From positions 92,930-156,929 of the forward strand of contig NZ_CAJTMT010000001.1 in NCBI RefSeq assembly GCF_910577345.1: DNA of 64,000 nucleotides, written 5' to 3'. The notes under the pieces are model-generated. The model worked only from the letters and a program-made list of their open reading frames with translations, made no database searches and was not told the origin of the DNA. Shown here piece by piece: positions 53,239 to 62,362 of the stretch; within the stretch, counting starts at the first letter, position 1, and each line of letters begins with the position of its first letter. Source of the DNA: an uncultured Duncaniella sp. GTDB taxonomy: Bacteria > Bacteroidota > Bacteroidia > Bacteroidales > Muribaculaceae. Made by a program: the position numbers and the translations under genes.

Positions 53239-55098
53239 ATGAAACTGACGAATCTGAATTCTCTCATCCTCCTGTCGGCAATCATTCATCCAGTTGCCGG
53301 ATTTGGAAATGAGGTCGCCGATTCGGTGAGTTTAGGTGAAGTTGTGGTCACCGGTTCAAACTCTTCAGTTGCCACGAACCTTTTGCCCTATTCCGTGTCG
53401 GTCATCGGACAGGAGAGACTTGAATCCACCGGTCAAACCCAAGTACTGTCGGCAATCTCCGGCATGGTGCCGAGCCTTTTCGTTTCTGAACGAAGCATAT
53501 TTGGCTTCGGTGTCAGCAACGGTGGTTCGGGACATATCAAACTGAGAGGTGTCGGTGGCGACCGTGCGAGTGCCGTGTTGATGATGGTCGACGGACAGCC
53601 TCAGTTCGCAGGAATTTATTCTCACCATATAGCGGATTTCTACGACAAGGAATATGTCGAACGTGTGGAGGTTCTGAGAGGGCCCGGGTCAGTGCTCTAC
53701 GGCTCGAATGCCATGGCCGGCGTCATAAATGTCATAACTAAGAATCCACGGGAACGTGGGGTCCGCACCACTCTTTCGTCACAATTCGGTTCATACAATA
53801 CCTGGTTGTCATCCGCCACAAATACCATCCGTATCGGGAGATTCTCATCTCTTGCATCATTGTCATATAATCGGACAGATGGCACTGTCGACAACTTTGA
53901 TTTCAAACAGGCCGACGGATATGTCAAGATCGGTTATGATATTTCTGCGAATTGGAAGGCCACAGCCGACTATACTCTGATGAATTTCAAAGGTAACGAC
54001 CCTATCTATCCTAAATTGTCCAATCCCGAATCGACCGACATATACCGGCAGAGCATCACGCGAGGAGAAGCTTCCGCAAGCATCTCCAACTCATACGGAG
54101 CCACTAATGGCGTTGTGAGATTGTATTACAGTTATGGGAATCACTTCGTGGATGATCCTCGTCATTTTCACAGCAAGGATGACCGTTTCGGCGTACTTGC
54201 CTATCAGAATTTTATTCCGTGGCAGGGAGCAGCTGCAACAGTCGGCTTTGATTTCAATACCTACGGTGGAGAAATTCCGGTCTCCGGCGGCAACAGCCAT
54301 ACAGAAGGCTCTATGAGCACCATGAGTCGTAAAAGCATCACGGAGTATTCCCCATATCTGACCCTGTCGCAATCTTTTGCCAGAGAACGGTTAAACCTGA
54401 ACGGCGGCATCAGGATGGCCAACAGCGATATGTTTTCCACCCGATGGATTCCTCAATTCGGCTTCTCGTTGAATCCCGGAGCTGATTTCACCGTCAAGGC
54501 CACTCTCGCCATGGGCTACCGCAACCCATCCTTCCGCGAGCTTTATCTCTACCGCATGGCAAATCCCGACCTACAGCCGGAAAGGATGATGAACTATGAG
54601 GTCTCCGTCGGAAAAAGATTCTCCCGTTATCTTTCGGCTGATATTACAGCCTATTTCAGCAGAGGAACCAATATGATACAGACGCTTGACAATAAGAATG
54701 TGAATACGGGAAGATTCATCAACAAAGGTTTGGAGATAACAGCCAGAAGCCATCCACTCGACAACCTTATGCTGTTTGCATCCTACAGTTATCTCCATAC
54801 CACCCTTCCCAATCTCACGGGTGCACCGAAAAATCAGTATTATCTTGGAGCAGAACTGACACTTTTCCGGAAGTTCAAGATTGCAGCCGACCTGAAAGGT
54901 GTCGGAGGCCTGTACGTTTCCGATGATGTAAAGAAACAGAACTATGCCCTGCTGAATCTGAAACTGACATATAAGACCTGCCGTTATGCCGATATTTTCA
55001 TGCGATTGGAAAATATAACGGATACGCGCTATACGATAAACCGTGGCTACGAAATGCCCGGCATTACAGCTATGGGTGGTTTCAAACTTTCTTTTTAA
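53239..55098 (+). CDS. TonB-dependent outer-membrane receptor
   Basis: A 619-residue receptor with a signal peptide (MKLTNLNSLILLSAII, cleaved near HPVAG). The TonB-box region and plug (VSLGEVVVTGS at about 35, then IKLRGVGGDRASAVLMMVDG and VLRGPGSVLYGSNAMAGVINVITK quoted in part) are followed by a 22-strand barrel ending MGGFKLSF. It lacks the carboxypeptidase-like N-terminal domain of SusC proteins, so it belongs with metal, siderophore, haem or cobalamin receptors rather than glycan systems. There is no SusD partner. A start eight codons upstream overlaps the DUF362 gene. The ligand is unknown. Confidence 0.92.
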   Translation: MKLTNLNSLILLSAIIHPVAGFGNEVADSVSLGEVVVTGSNSSVATNLLPYSVSVIGQERLESTGQTQVLSAISGMVPSLFVSERSIFGFGVSNGGSGHIKLRGVGGDRASAVLMMVDGQPQFAGIYSHHIADFYDKEYVERVEVLRGPGSVLYGSNAMAGVINVITKNPRERGVRTTLSSQFGSYNTWLSSATNTIRIGRFSSLASLSYNRTDGTVDNFDFKQADGYVKIGYDISANWKATADYTLMNFKGNDPIYPKLSNPESTDIYRQSITRGEASASISNSYGATNGVVRLYYSYGNHFVDDPRHFHSKDDRFGVLAYQNFIPWQGAAATVGFDFNTYGGEIPVSGGNSHTEGSMSTMSRKSITEYSPYLTLSQSFARERLNLNGGIRMANSDMFSTRWIPQFGFSLNPGADFTVKATLAMGYRNPSFRELYLYRMANPDLQPERMMNYEVSVGKRFSRYLSADITAYFSRGTNMIQTLDNKNVNTGRFINKGLEITARSHPLDNLMLFASYSYLHTTLPNLTGAPKNQYYLGAELTLFRKFKIAADLKGVGGLYVSDDVKKQNYALLNLKLTYKTCRYADIFMRLENITDTRYTINRGYEMPGITAMGGFKLSF

Positions 55099-55110
55099 GG
55101 AAATATGTAA

Positions 55111-55154
55111 AATCGGACGAGTTGCAATCACACTTGATTCAAGCTCGTCCGATT
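55111..55154. terminator. Bidirectional terminator after the TonB receptor
   Basis: An 11-bp stem (AATCGGACGAG with CTCGTCCGATT) extended by an inner helix (TTG-AATCA with TGATT-CAA), followed by T-rich sequence; it lies between convergent genes. Confidence 0.75.
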
Positions 55155-55177
55155 CGTTTATTTCTGACTAAAATTTC

Positions 55178-55882
55178 TTACTGCTGATAGGTGACGTGGA
55201 TTTCAGCACGTCGATCCTGTGCAGCGGTGGGATAAGCATGGGTCTGCCCCAAGCCTTTTGTCTTAACATGGTTGGCCGGAACACCGTGTGCAATCAGGTA
55301 ATCTCCCACTCTTTTTGCTCGCCGTTCACTGAGGCGCTGGTTGTAGGCCGCATTGCCACTTTCATCTGTGTAGGCGACCACTGCAACGTATGCTCCTGAC
55401 TTTGACACCTTGGCGGCAAGATTGTTGAGAACTGCGTCCTCGGGAATCTCAGATCCGTCCAATGGGAAAAGGTAGACAACGTCATCGCCGGAAGTCGCTG
55501 AGGTATTCTGAGCATTAGATGCTGTCGATGCTGCTGCGATGTTTCCGTCACCGGCACGTTTCACTTTGATATATTTCCCGGACTTGAGATTGTTTCCGGG
55601 AGTGACAGCCGAAGCCTCCAACTGTCCGATTTGAGTCGGATCATGTTGTGAACGATATGAGAAGAAATATATTGATCCAATCAATACTGCAATCGCAAGG
55701 GCAGCCAATCCGGCCCACCCTAATGATCCCATGCCATGTCCCGTACTTACAGGGGGAGTGACGACAGGCTCTGTTCCCTCTGCAATCGGAGCAGCCGCGA
55801 CTTTCTCTTCTTCATGAGCGGTCAGTTCCAATGGTTCCGGATGTTCCGGCAACCTCTCCTGATAATCTTTGTGAGTTTCCAT
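55178..55882 (-). CDS. OmpA-family peptidoglycan-binding membrane protein
   Basis: A 234-residue protein with a cytosolic acidic N-terminus (residues 1-55, rich in Glu and Pro), one membrane segment (about 56-75, WAGLAALAIAVLIGSIYFF), a linker rich in Ala, Ser and Thr, and a C-terminal OmpA domain (VAVVAYTDESGNAAYNQRLSE quoted in part, RRAKRVGDYL and RRAEIHVTY). The OmpA domain binds peptidoglycan. Unlike usual OmpA it has no outer-membrane barrel and appears anchored in the inner membrane, like MotB-type or LysM-OmpA proteins. A TTG two codons upstream is a possible start. Role not known. Confidence 0.85.
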   Translation of the reverse strand: METHKDYQERLPEHPEPLELTAHEEEKVAAAPIAEGTEPVVTPPVSTGHGMGSLGWAGLAALAIAVLIGSIYFFSYRSQHDPTQIGQLEASAVTPGNNLKSGKYIKVKRAGDGNIAAASTASNAQNTSATSGDDVVYLFPLDGSEIPEDAVLNNLAAKVSKSGAYVAVVAYTDESGNAAYNQRLSERRAKRVGDYLIAHGVPANHVKTKGLGQTHAYPTAAQDRRAEIHVTYQQ

Positions 55883-56025
55883 AATCAATAGCTTTTGTGA
55901 GTAATAGCTTTATTCATACTAATAAAACATTTGGGAGAAAGCCTACTCACGGCTAAAACCGGTTAAATTCTCTGAAAATCACAATAAAAAACGATAAAAT
56001 GTAATAAAAACGCCCCGAAATAAAT

Positions 56026-56095
56026 AAAACACATAGAAGAGCAATAGTAAAATCTGCTTTGACAGACAGATTGCTATTGCTCTTCTATGTGTTTT
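56026..56095 (-). terminator. Long perfect hairpin after the PepSY-like gene
   Basis: Arms of 22 nt (56026-56047 and 56074-56095, AAAACACATAGAAG start) are perfect complements, with an inner AATCTG/CAGATT helix. On the minus strand it is followed by TTTTATTTATTT. Lies 54 bp after the PepSY-like gene stop. Confidence 0.75.
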
Positions 56096-56149
56096 AATTG
56101 CCTTAAACCGACCGTTTAAACAAGAGTGGCCGGAATGGTTTACAGGGCA

Positions 56150-56653
56150 TTAATCTTCGATGGCAAGGAAGACGCCGTCAATGTTGAATACGTAAGTGTC
56201 AGGACCGGGAATATTAAGGTCAACTTCATACACCTTGCCCCGATTGAGTTCGATAGACTCGACATTACCTGAATAGCCATCTTTTTCGAGACGCTCGTAG
56301 GCTTTACGCGGCATCATATCCTTCACGACTGTGACGGGAAGCAATGAATTGTCGGGAGCATCTATCTCGATGAGTTCACCCTTGGTGTTGAATTCGAGAT
56401 CGATTCCGTTCTGCAACTCAACTTCAAATTTGCCTTTGGCATAATATTTTTCACATGTGCGCACTCCCACATTCTTGAAATGTTTTTCGATGAATGCCTG
56501 AGCCTTTTTAGGCAACTGTGAATAATCTGCTGACCCCGCCATTACAATACCGGGGTTCCCTCCGTAGTTCATCGGGACCTGTGCCACAGCATCAGCCGCT
56601 CCAAACAGGATAGCCAATGAGGCCATGCCCGATATCAGATTTCTGAATTTCAT
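56150..56653 (-). CDS. PepSY-like exported protein
   Basis: A 167-residue protein with signal peptide (MKFRNLISGMASLAILFGAADAVA, first part quoted) and a PepSY-like domain: LPKKAQAFIEKHFK at about 47, FEVELQNGIDLEFNTKGELIEID (in part) and a second repeat with AYERLEKDGYSG and YEVDLNIPG. These beta-alpha repeats are common in Bacteroidetes periplasmic proteins, and related domains inhibit proteases. Function unknown. Single gene, closed by a long hairpin terminator. Confidence 0.85.
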   Translation of the reverse strand: MKFRNLISGMASLAILFGAADAVAQVPMNYGGNPGIVMAGSADYSQLPKKAQAFIEKHFKNVGVRTCEKYYAKGKFEVELQNGIDLEFNTKGELIEIDAPDNSLLPVTVVKDMMPRKAYERLEKDGYSGNVESIELNRGKVYEVDLNIPGPDTYVFNIDGVFLAIED

Positions 56654-56678
56654 AACTGTAATTTTTTTATTATCTTTG
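56648..56678 (+). promoter_or_regulatory. Putative promoter of umuDC
   Basis: TTTC (56648-56651), 19 bp, TATCTTTG (56671-56678). The leader to umuD would be about 95 nt and contains ACAACC/GGTTGT (56693-56698 and 56720-56725) as inverted half-sites. No known LexA box is recognised. Confidence 0.45.
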
Positions 56679-56781
56679 CATTTATCTTAGAAACAACCGC
56701 TGAATTTAAAAGTTCGATTGGTTGTCAAGGAGTTAAGTATTATTACCATATCCTGAAATATTGATCAACGCTCATCCGTAA

Positions 56782-57219
56782 ATGTCATATATAAAAATCA
56801 TAGATTCACGTTTTGAAAACCCCTGTGAGCTTCCCTTTGCAAGCGCTATAAAAGCCGGCTTCCCAAGCACTGCCGAGGGATACGAACAGGATTCTATCGA
56901 CTTCAACCGTGACCTTATCCGTCACCCGGAAGCGACCTTCTATGGACGTGTCTACGGTGATTCAATGATTGATGCCGGAATCTGCGACGGTGACATCGCT
57001 GTCATTGACCGTTCGGTAGAGGCTGAGGACGGCGACATAATCGTCGCATACGTCAACAATGAGTTCACCATCAAATATCTCGATCTCTCCCACCGTCATC
57101 AAGGCTACATTGAGTTGCGTCCTGCAAATCCTACTTTCAATCCCATCCGGATTTCAAGTGCAGATGATTTCAAAGTCTGGGGTGTGGTGGTGTGGACCAT
57201 CAAGAAGTGGAAGTCATAG
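56782..57219 (+). CDS. umuD: UmuD-like S24 peptidase
   Basis: A 145-residue self-cleaving protein of the LexA/UmuD family. The scissile Ala25-Gly26 pair is in AIKAGFPS, the nucleophile Ser61 is in YGDSMIDAG and the general-base Lys98 is in FTIKYL. RecA filaments would trigger cleavage to UmuD', which activates the partner polymerase. It is 18 bp upstream of umuC. No N-terminal DNA-binding domain, so it is not LexA. Confidence 0.95.
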   Translation: MSYIKIIDSRFENPCELPFASAIKAGFPSTAEGYEQDSIDFNRDLIRHPEATFYGRVYGDSMIDAGICDGDIAVIDRSVEAEDGDIIVAYVNNEFTIKYLDLSHRHQGYIELRPANPTFNPIRISSADDFKVWGVVVWTIKKWKS

Positions 57220-57237
57220 GAGATTCTATTCAATACC

Positions 57238-58524
57238 ATGTATTACGCCATCTGTGATTGCGACAACTGTTTTGTCAGTTGCGAGCGCGTCTTCCGTCCT
57301 GATCTTGAGGGGAAGGCTGTAGTCGTGCTGTCGAACAACGACGGCTGTGTCGTTGCGCGCAGTCGTGAGGCCAAAGCCTTAGGCGTGAAAATGGGAATCC
57401 CCTTCTATCAGTTGCGACAAAGGTTTGACGAACGGCAAGTGATTGCCTTCTCCTCCAACCATGAACTCTATACCGACATGACAGCCCGTGTCATGAGCCT
57501 TATCAGAAAGGTGTCGCCATCATTTTTCAGATACTCGATAGATGAAGCATTCTGCGTGTTGCCCGACATGCCATACGATGAAATCAAGGCTTGGGGTGAA
57601 CGCCTTTCGGCATGGATTGGCCGTGCGACAGGAATGCCGCTCAGTGTCGGGATCGCACGCAATAAGACTATGGCGAAGTTGGCCGTACACTTTGCGAAGA
57701 ACTACCCCGGTTACCGACATTGCTGTGTGATTGACACGGATGAGAAGCGGATGAAAGCATTGGCTCTCACGGATGTCGGAGATGTGTGGGGGATTGGCCG
57801 ACGGATTGGCGCCCGCCTCTCACGTCAAGGGGTTGTGTCAGCTCTTGATTTCATCTCCCGACCGGTTGATTGGATCAAGAATCAGCTCAACGTGACGGCT
57901 GAGCGGACATGGCGTGAACTCCGTGGCGAAGATTGCATCCCTGACGAGGAGATGGCTCCCAAGAAGAGTATCACTCGCAGCCGAAGTTTCGCTACAATGG
58001 TGAGCGACCTCCCTACTCTACGCACCCACATAGCCAATTTCGCTGCCAAGTGCGCAGAGCGACTCCGCCGACAGAATTCTGTTGCATCAATCGTCGGAGT
58101 GTTCATCGTGACAAACCGCAACCGTGAGGACCTCCCGCAATACGGCCAAATGATAGACTATCACCTGGCTAATCCATCCTCTTCGACGATAGATATTGTC
58201 GAAGGCGCGACAACGGCTCTTGACCATATATTCCGCGAAGGCTATGCCTATAAGAAAGCGGGTGTGATATTGATGGGAATCTCCAGAGGAGAAGGTTTGC
58301 AACATGATCTTTTCGAATATGACCCGGAGAAGGCGGAGCGCCGTCGCAGACTTGACGAGACATTGGACAGAATCAACCGCGTCAGGGGAAATGCTACCGT
58401 CACACTCGGTGCGCAGATATATGGAGGGGCCTCTCCCTGTAAATCATCAGCCGACATCATGCGCCACGAACACCGCTCATCCTGCCCTACTACCCGTTGG
58501 GGTGACATCATATCCCTGCATTAA
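57238..58524 (+). CDS. umuC: UmuC, Y-family translesion DNA polymerase V catalytic subunit
   Basis: A 428-residue error-prone polymerase. Catalytic Asp in [12 protein letters not shown], the GIPFYQLRQ block, the active-site [11 protein letters not shown] and the helix-hairpin-helix region [20 protein letters not shown] (quoted in part) are present, along with the little-finger domain. Length and gene order umuD-umuC are standard. It makes mutations while copying past lesions under SOS. Followed at once by mutS2 with its own -7 box. Confidence 0.95.
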   Translation: MYYAICDCDNCFVSCERVFRPDLEGKAVVVLSNNDGCVVARSREAKALGVKMGIPFYQLRQRFDERQVIAFSSNHELYTDMTARVMSLIRKVSPSFFRYSIDEAFCVLPDMPYDEIKAWGERLSAWIGRATGMPLSVGIARNKTMAKLAVHFAKNYPGYRHCCVIDTDEKRMKALALTDVGDVWGIGRRIGARLSRQGVVSALDFISRPVDWIKNQLNVTAERTWRELRGEDCIPDEEMAPKKSITRSRSFATMVSDLPTLRTHIANFAAKCAERLRRQNSVASIVGVFIVTNRNREDLPQYGQMIDYHLANPSSSTIDIVEGATTALDHIFREGYAYKKAGVILMGISRGEGLQHDLFEYDPEKAERRRRLDETLDRINRVRGNATVTLGAQIYGGASPCKSSADIMRHEHRSSCPTTRWGDIISLH

Positions 58525-58556
58525 TTTGACCGGACTCAATTGCAGCCAAGAGGAAG

Positions 58557-58589
58557 ATTGCTGCGATTGATAAATATTTTGTACTTTTG
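58557..58589 (+). promoter_or_regulatory. Promoter of mutS2
   Basis: ATTG (58557-58560), 21 bp, TACTTTTG (58582-58589), then CATC and the ATG at 58594. Predicted leaderless transcript; the upstream 18 in-frame codons would overlap the promoter and are excluded. Confidence 0.55.
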
Positions 58590-58593
58590 CATC

Positions 58594-61056
58594 ATGATTT
58601 ATCCTGAAAGAATAGAAGAAAAGATAGGTTTCAGCGGTGTGCGTTCGGAGATTGCTGCGCGCTGCCATTGCGAAGGTTCCCGCACACGCTGCGAGGAGAT
58701 GGCTTTCATGTCTGATTTCAAAGCCATTCGCACAGCCCTGACTGCTGTCAATGAGATGGTGTCGGCAAACCATAGCGACGAAACCGTCCCGCTCGAAGGT
58801 GTCAACGACATCGACCGTAATCTCGCTGTCATAAAGATTCCGGGTACTTTCCTTGAAATCAAGGATCTCATAAAAGTCAGGAGGATGCTTGACTGTTTTT
58901 GTGCCGTTGCCCTGTTTTTCCAACGTCATAAGACAGACGGACGCACCCCCTACCCTGTGCTTTCCGATATTGCCGAAGAGCTTTCATATATTCCACCGTC
59001 ACTTGGCATGTTGATTGACCACGCCATTGATTCCACGTCCGGACTGGTCAAGGACAATGCATCATCGGCATTGGCCGAAATCCGTTCGCGTCTTCGTGGC
59101 ATGTCGGGCCGTGTCAACTCTATCCTGCGCCGTGTCCTCAGCTCCGCCATCTCGCAAGGGTGGCTTGAACCCGACACCACTCCCGCAGTGCGCGACGGCC
59201 GTCTCGTCATTCCAGTTCCACCGATGAACAAGAGGAAGATACAAGGTATCGTACATGACGAATCTGCTTCCGGAAAGACCCTTTTCATCGAACCTGCTGA
59301 GGTGGTCGAGGCCAACAACCTGACGCGCGAACTCCAACTCGAAGAGCATCGCGAAATCATCCGTATCCTCACTTCCATCGCTGACCAACTGCGTCCACAT
59401 ATCCAGGAAATGCTTGCGGGCGCGTCAATCATCTATCACCTTGATTTTATAAACGCCAAAGCCAATTATGCGGATGCCGTAGGGGGCACAATGCCCAATC
59501 TCCATGAGAATGAAGAAATGGAATGGTACCACGCCTGTCATCCGGTACTCAAACTCTCTCTCGAACGCCACAACCGTGAGATCGTCCCCATTGACATCCG
59601 TCTTGACTCCGGTCAACGTATCCTTGTGATTTCCGGTCCGAATGCAGGCGGTAAATCAGTATGCCTGAAGACTGTCGGGACGCTGCAATACATGCTTCAA
59701 TGTGGCATCCTCCCATCAGTCTACGACAATTCTCACTTCGGAGTGTTCAAGGACATGTTTGTGGACATAGGTGATGACCAATCCTTTGAGGATGACCTCT
59801 CGACCTACAGCAGTCATCTACGGAGCATGAAATTCATGCTTCAGCGCGGCCGCAAAGGCTCACTCTTCCTTATTGATGAGATGGGGTCCGGTACGGAACC
59901 GCAGATTGGCGGTGCATTGGCGCGGGCGATTCTCGAACAGATGAATGCCAAAGAGATGTGGGGAATCGTGACCACCCACTATCAGATTCTGAAACAATTC
60001 GCGGAAGATACTCCCGGTCTCATCAACGGTTCCATGCTCTATGACCGTCATCTGATGCAACCGATGTTCAAGCTTTCACTCGGAAATCCGGGCTCTTCGT
60101 TTGCGGTTGAGATTGCCCGTAAAATAGGTCTTCCGGCTGAAATCATCTCGGCGGCGGAAGAGATAGTCGGCAAGGAATACATGAATCTCGACAATTATCT
60201 TCTCGACATCACCCGCGACAAGCGTTATTGGGAAAACAAGCGTACAGCCATCCGTCAGAAAGAGAAAAAACTTGAACAGATGCTTGCGCAGTATTCCGAA
60301 GATGCCGAACAGTTGCGGAGCAAACGACGCGACATCATTGAGGAGGCCCGTGCGGAAGCCCGGAAGATTCTTGATTCGTCCAATGCGGCCATCGAGCGAA
60401 CCATTGCCGACATCAAGCAAGCCAACGCCGAGCGCGAACGCACCCTCGAAGCCCGCCGGAAACTGAAAGAAGAGCGTCTGGCCTTGGAGAAGGATGCAAG
60501 AAACCACCGTGACAACAATGCGATTCTCTCGAAAGCTCCTAAAAAGAAAAAGAACAAGGCAACTGTCGCTACCGTCGCTGCAGAGCAGACGAAGCCGGTC
60601 ATTGCTCCCGGTGTAAATGTGAAACTTGACGGAGCCGGGACAGTCGGAACCGTTCTTGAAGTGTCAGGTAAGAATGCCATTGTCGCTTTCGGAAATCTTA
60701 AGACCACGGTGAAGACTGACCGTCTGAGTGTCACGAACGCACAACCGAAATCAGGAGCGAAATCCACCGTTTCCATGCAGACCATCGATTCCGGCTATGA
60801 ACGTCAACTGAATTTCAAGCAGGAGATAGACCTGCGCGGAATGAGAGCTGATGAGGCGATACAGGCTGTCACTTATTTCATCGACGATGCCATCCGCTTC
60901 AGCATAGCCCGTGTGAGAATTCTCCACGGAACCGGAACCGGAGCGTTGCGGCAGGCTGTCCGTCAGCTCCTGTCAACCACTCCCGGAATCGAGTCGTTCC
61001 ATGATGAGGATGTCAGATTCGGAGGGGCTGGAATCACAGTCGTAAACTTGAAATAG
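58594..61056 (+). CDS. mutS2: MutS2, ribosome/DNA-associated MutS-family endonuclease
   Basis: An 820-residue MutS2 protein. Core domain with the P-loop GPNAGGKSVCLKTVG at 348 and Walker B LFLIDEMGSGTEP, a long coiled coil (about 490-640, rich in Lys/Glu/Arg) and the C-terminal Smr nuclease domain (DLRGMRADEAI, then LHGTGTGALRQAV) in the last 75 residues. MutS2 is known to suppress recombination or rescue collided ribosomes depending on species; no mismatch-repair domain I is present. The start at ATG is supported by the promoter. The stop codon lies within a 20-bp tandem duplication. Confidence 0.94.
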   Translation: MIYPERIEEKIGFSGVRSEIAARCHCEGSRTRCEEMAFMSDFKAIRTALTAVNEMVSANHSDETVPLEGVNDIDRNLAVIKIPGTFLEIKDLIKVRRMLDCFCAVALFFQRHKTDGRTPYPVLSDIAEELSYIPPSLGMLIDHAIDSTSGLVKDNASSALAEIRSRLRGMSGRVNSILRRVLSSAISQGWLEPDTTPAVRDGRLVIPVPPMNKRKIQGIVHDESASGKTLFIEPAEVVEANNLTRELQLEEHREIIRILTSIADQLRPHIQEMLAGASIIYHLDFINAKANYADAVGGTMPNLHENEEMEWYHACHPVLKLSLERHNREIVPIDIRLDSGQRILVISGPNAGGKSVCLKTVGTLQYMLQCGILPSVYDNSHFGVFKDMFVDIGDDQSFEDDLSTYSSHLRSMKFMLQRGRKGSLFLIDEMGSGTEPQIGGALARAILEQMNAKEMWGIVTTHYQILKQFAEDTPGLINGSMLYDRHLMQPMFKLSLGNPGSSFAVEIARKIGLPAEIISAAEEIVGKEYMNLDNYLLDITRDKRYWENKRTAIRQKEKKLEQMLAQYSEDAEQLRSKRRDIIEEARAEARKILDSSNAAIERTIADIKQANAERERTLEARRKLKEERLALEKDARNHRDNNAILSKAPKKKKNKATVATVAAEQTKPVIAPGVNVKLDGAGTVGTVLEVSGKNAIVAFGNLKTTVKTDRLSVTNAQPKSGAKSTVSMQTIDSGYERQLNFKQEIDLRGMRADEAIQAVTYFIDDAIRFSIARVRILHGTGTGALRQAVRQLLSTTPGIESFHDEDVRFGGAGITVVNLK

Positions 61057-61082
61057 ACTTTTTAAACTTGAAATAGACCTTT
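61043..61082 (+). repeat. 20-bp tandem duplication covering the mutS2 stop codon
   Basis: Two adjacent copies of a 20-bp unit sharing TAAACTTGAAATAGAC, differing only in the last bases. The first copy contains the end of the gene (VNLK stop), the second lies just after it; a recent slippage event is likely. Confidence 0.7.
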
Positions 61083-61083
61083 A

Positions 61084-61137
61084 AAGTGCAACCGTTCTTC
61101 TATCCGGATTCAACCGAGGATGAGAGCGGTTGCACTT
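61084..61137 (+). terminator. Inverted repeat after mutS2, possible terminator
   Basis: AAGTGCAACCG pairs with CGGTTGCACTT across a 32-nt loop. There is no U-run on the plus strand, so termination efficiency is uncertain. Confidence 0.5.
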
Positions 61138-61210
61138 CACATATAGTGCTATATAGGACATTTTATGTAATTTTTTACGACCTAACTAATCATACTCCCG
61201 AATTTTTGAC

Positions 61211-61218
61211 TAAATTTG
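61211..61218 (+). promoter_or_regulatory. -7 element for murB
   Basis: TAAATTTG (TAnnTTTG). A start point near 61224 gives a leader of about 50 nt to the preferred ATG at 61273. No clear -33 box. A TTG-initiated longer frame starts inside this box and is rejected. Confidence 0.45.
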
Positions 61219-61272
61219 TGGAATGAATTATCCAAGGCTGCAATGCTGTCCGAGGACCTAACCAGCGGTAAA

Positions 61273-62301
61273 ATGATTACTACTATTGACAACTACGATC
61301 TTTCTTCACGCAACACATTCGCAATGAAGGTCAAATGCGGAGCTTTTATGGAATACACGAAAGCTGACGACATCCCTTTTCTGCTTTCGACAATCCGTAA
61401 GGATGTCGAAAAATTTCATATCGGAGCCGGCAGCAACCTGCTTTTCACCCGCGATTTTCCGGGGGTGGTGCTGCACAGCGCCATAAAAGGATTCGAAATT
61501 ATATGTGAGAATCCGCAAGAAGTGATCGTAAGGGTCGGTTCAGGCGAGACTATGGACGATTTCATCCGATGGGCTTGCGACCGTGAGCTTTGGGGAATTG
61601 AAAACCTCTCAGGTATTCCCGGTGAGGTTGGCGCGTCCGCTGTCCAGAATGTCGGAGCATACGGTACGGAAGCTTGCGATGCCATTGTCGCTGTCCATGC
61701 TTTTGATGAAGTGGAGCGTGAATTTGTCACATTCTCGAAAGAGGATTGCAGATATGCTTACCGCGATTCCATCTTCAAGAAATCAGATGCAAAGAAGCGC
61801 TATATAATCCATGCCGTCGACTATGCCCTGACTCCTCTTCACTCTCCCAATCTTTCTTATCCCGCGCTTAAAAAAGCGTTTGAAGGCAAAGATGTCGACT
61901 CATTGCGCCCCAATGACATCCGGGCAGCCGTAATCGCTACCCGCGACTCGAAACTGCCGAATCCGGCTGTCACTCCGAGTGCCGGAAGTTTCTTTAAAAA
62001 TCCTGTGATTTCAGAAGAGCACTTCAAAGAAATCTGCGAAAAAGAGGGGTCGGATACCGCCGTACCGCACTACAAGGTTGACTCCGGTTATAAGATTCCT
62101 GCCGCATGGCTCATCGACAAATGCGGATGGAAAGGATACAAGGAAGGAAACGTTGCGGTCTGGCATCTGCAACCGCTCGTGATAGTCAATCCTGACCGTC
62201 AGGCCCTCCCGGAAGAAGTCATCGGCCTTGAAAAGAAAATAATACAGTCTGTCAACGACCGTTTTAACATAACTCTCACGCCGGAGGTTGAACACATTTG
62301 A
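61273..62301 (+). CDS. murB: MurB, UDP-N-acetylenolpyruvoylglucosamine reductase
   Basis: A 342-residue FAD enzyme that reduces the enolpyruvyl product of MurA to UDP-MurNAc with NADPH. Type I features: HIGAGSNLLFT at the FAD site, ENLSGIPGEVGASAVQNVGAYG (in part), YRDSIFK, and the C-terminal SAGSFFKNP with the catalytic serine and SGYKIPAAWLIDKCGWKG (in part). I start at MITTIDNYDLSSRNTF because family members in the order begin with ITTI-type residues; an ATG ten codons upstream (MLSEDL) is possible. It precedes murA by 61 bp, so steps 1 and 2 of precursor synthesis are adjacent. Confidence 0.94.
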   Translation: MITTIDNYDLSSRNTFAMKVKCGAFMEYTKADDIPFLLSTIRKDVEKFHIGAGSNLLFTRDFPGVVLHSAIKGFEIICENPQEVIVRVGSGETMDDFIRWACDRELWGIENLSGIPGEVGASAVQNVGAYGTEACDAIVAVHAFDEVEREFVTFSKEDCRYAYRDSIFKKSDAKKRYIIHAVDYALTPLHSPNLSYPALKKAFEGKDVDSLRPNDIRAAVIATRDSKLPNPAVTPSAGSFFKNPVISEEHFKEICEKEGSDTAVPHYKVDSGYKIPAAWLIDKCGWKGYKEGNVAVWHLQPLVIVNPDRQALPEEVIGLEKKIIQSVNDRFNITLTPEVEHI

Positions 62302-62362
62302 CCTCAAAAGCATTTAAATTGCATAAACACGTTTCAACTCACCATTTATTCACACTCCCGAC

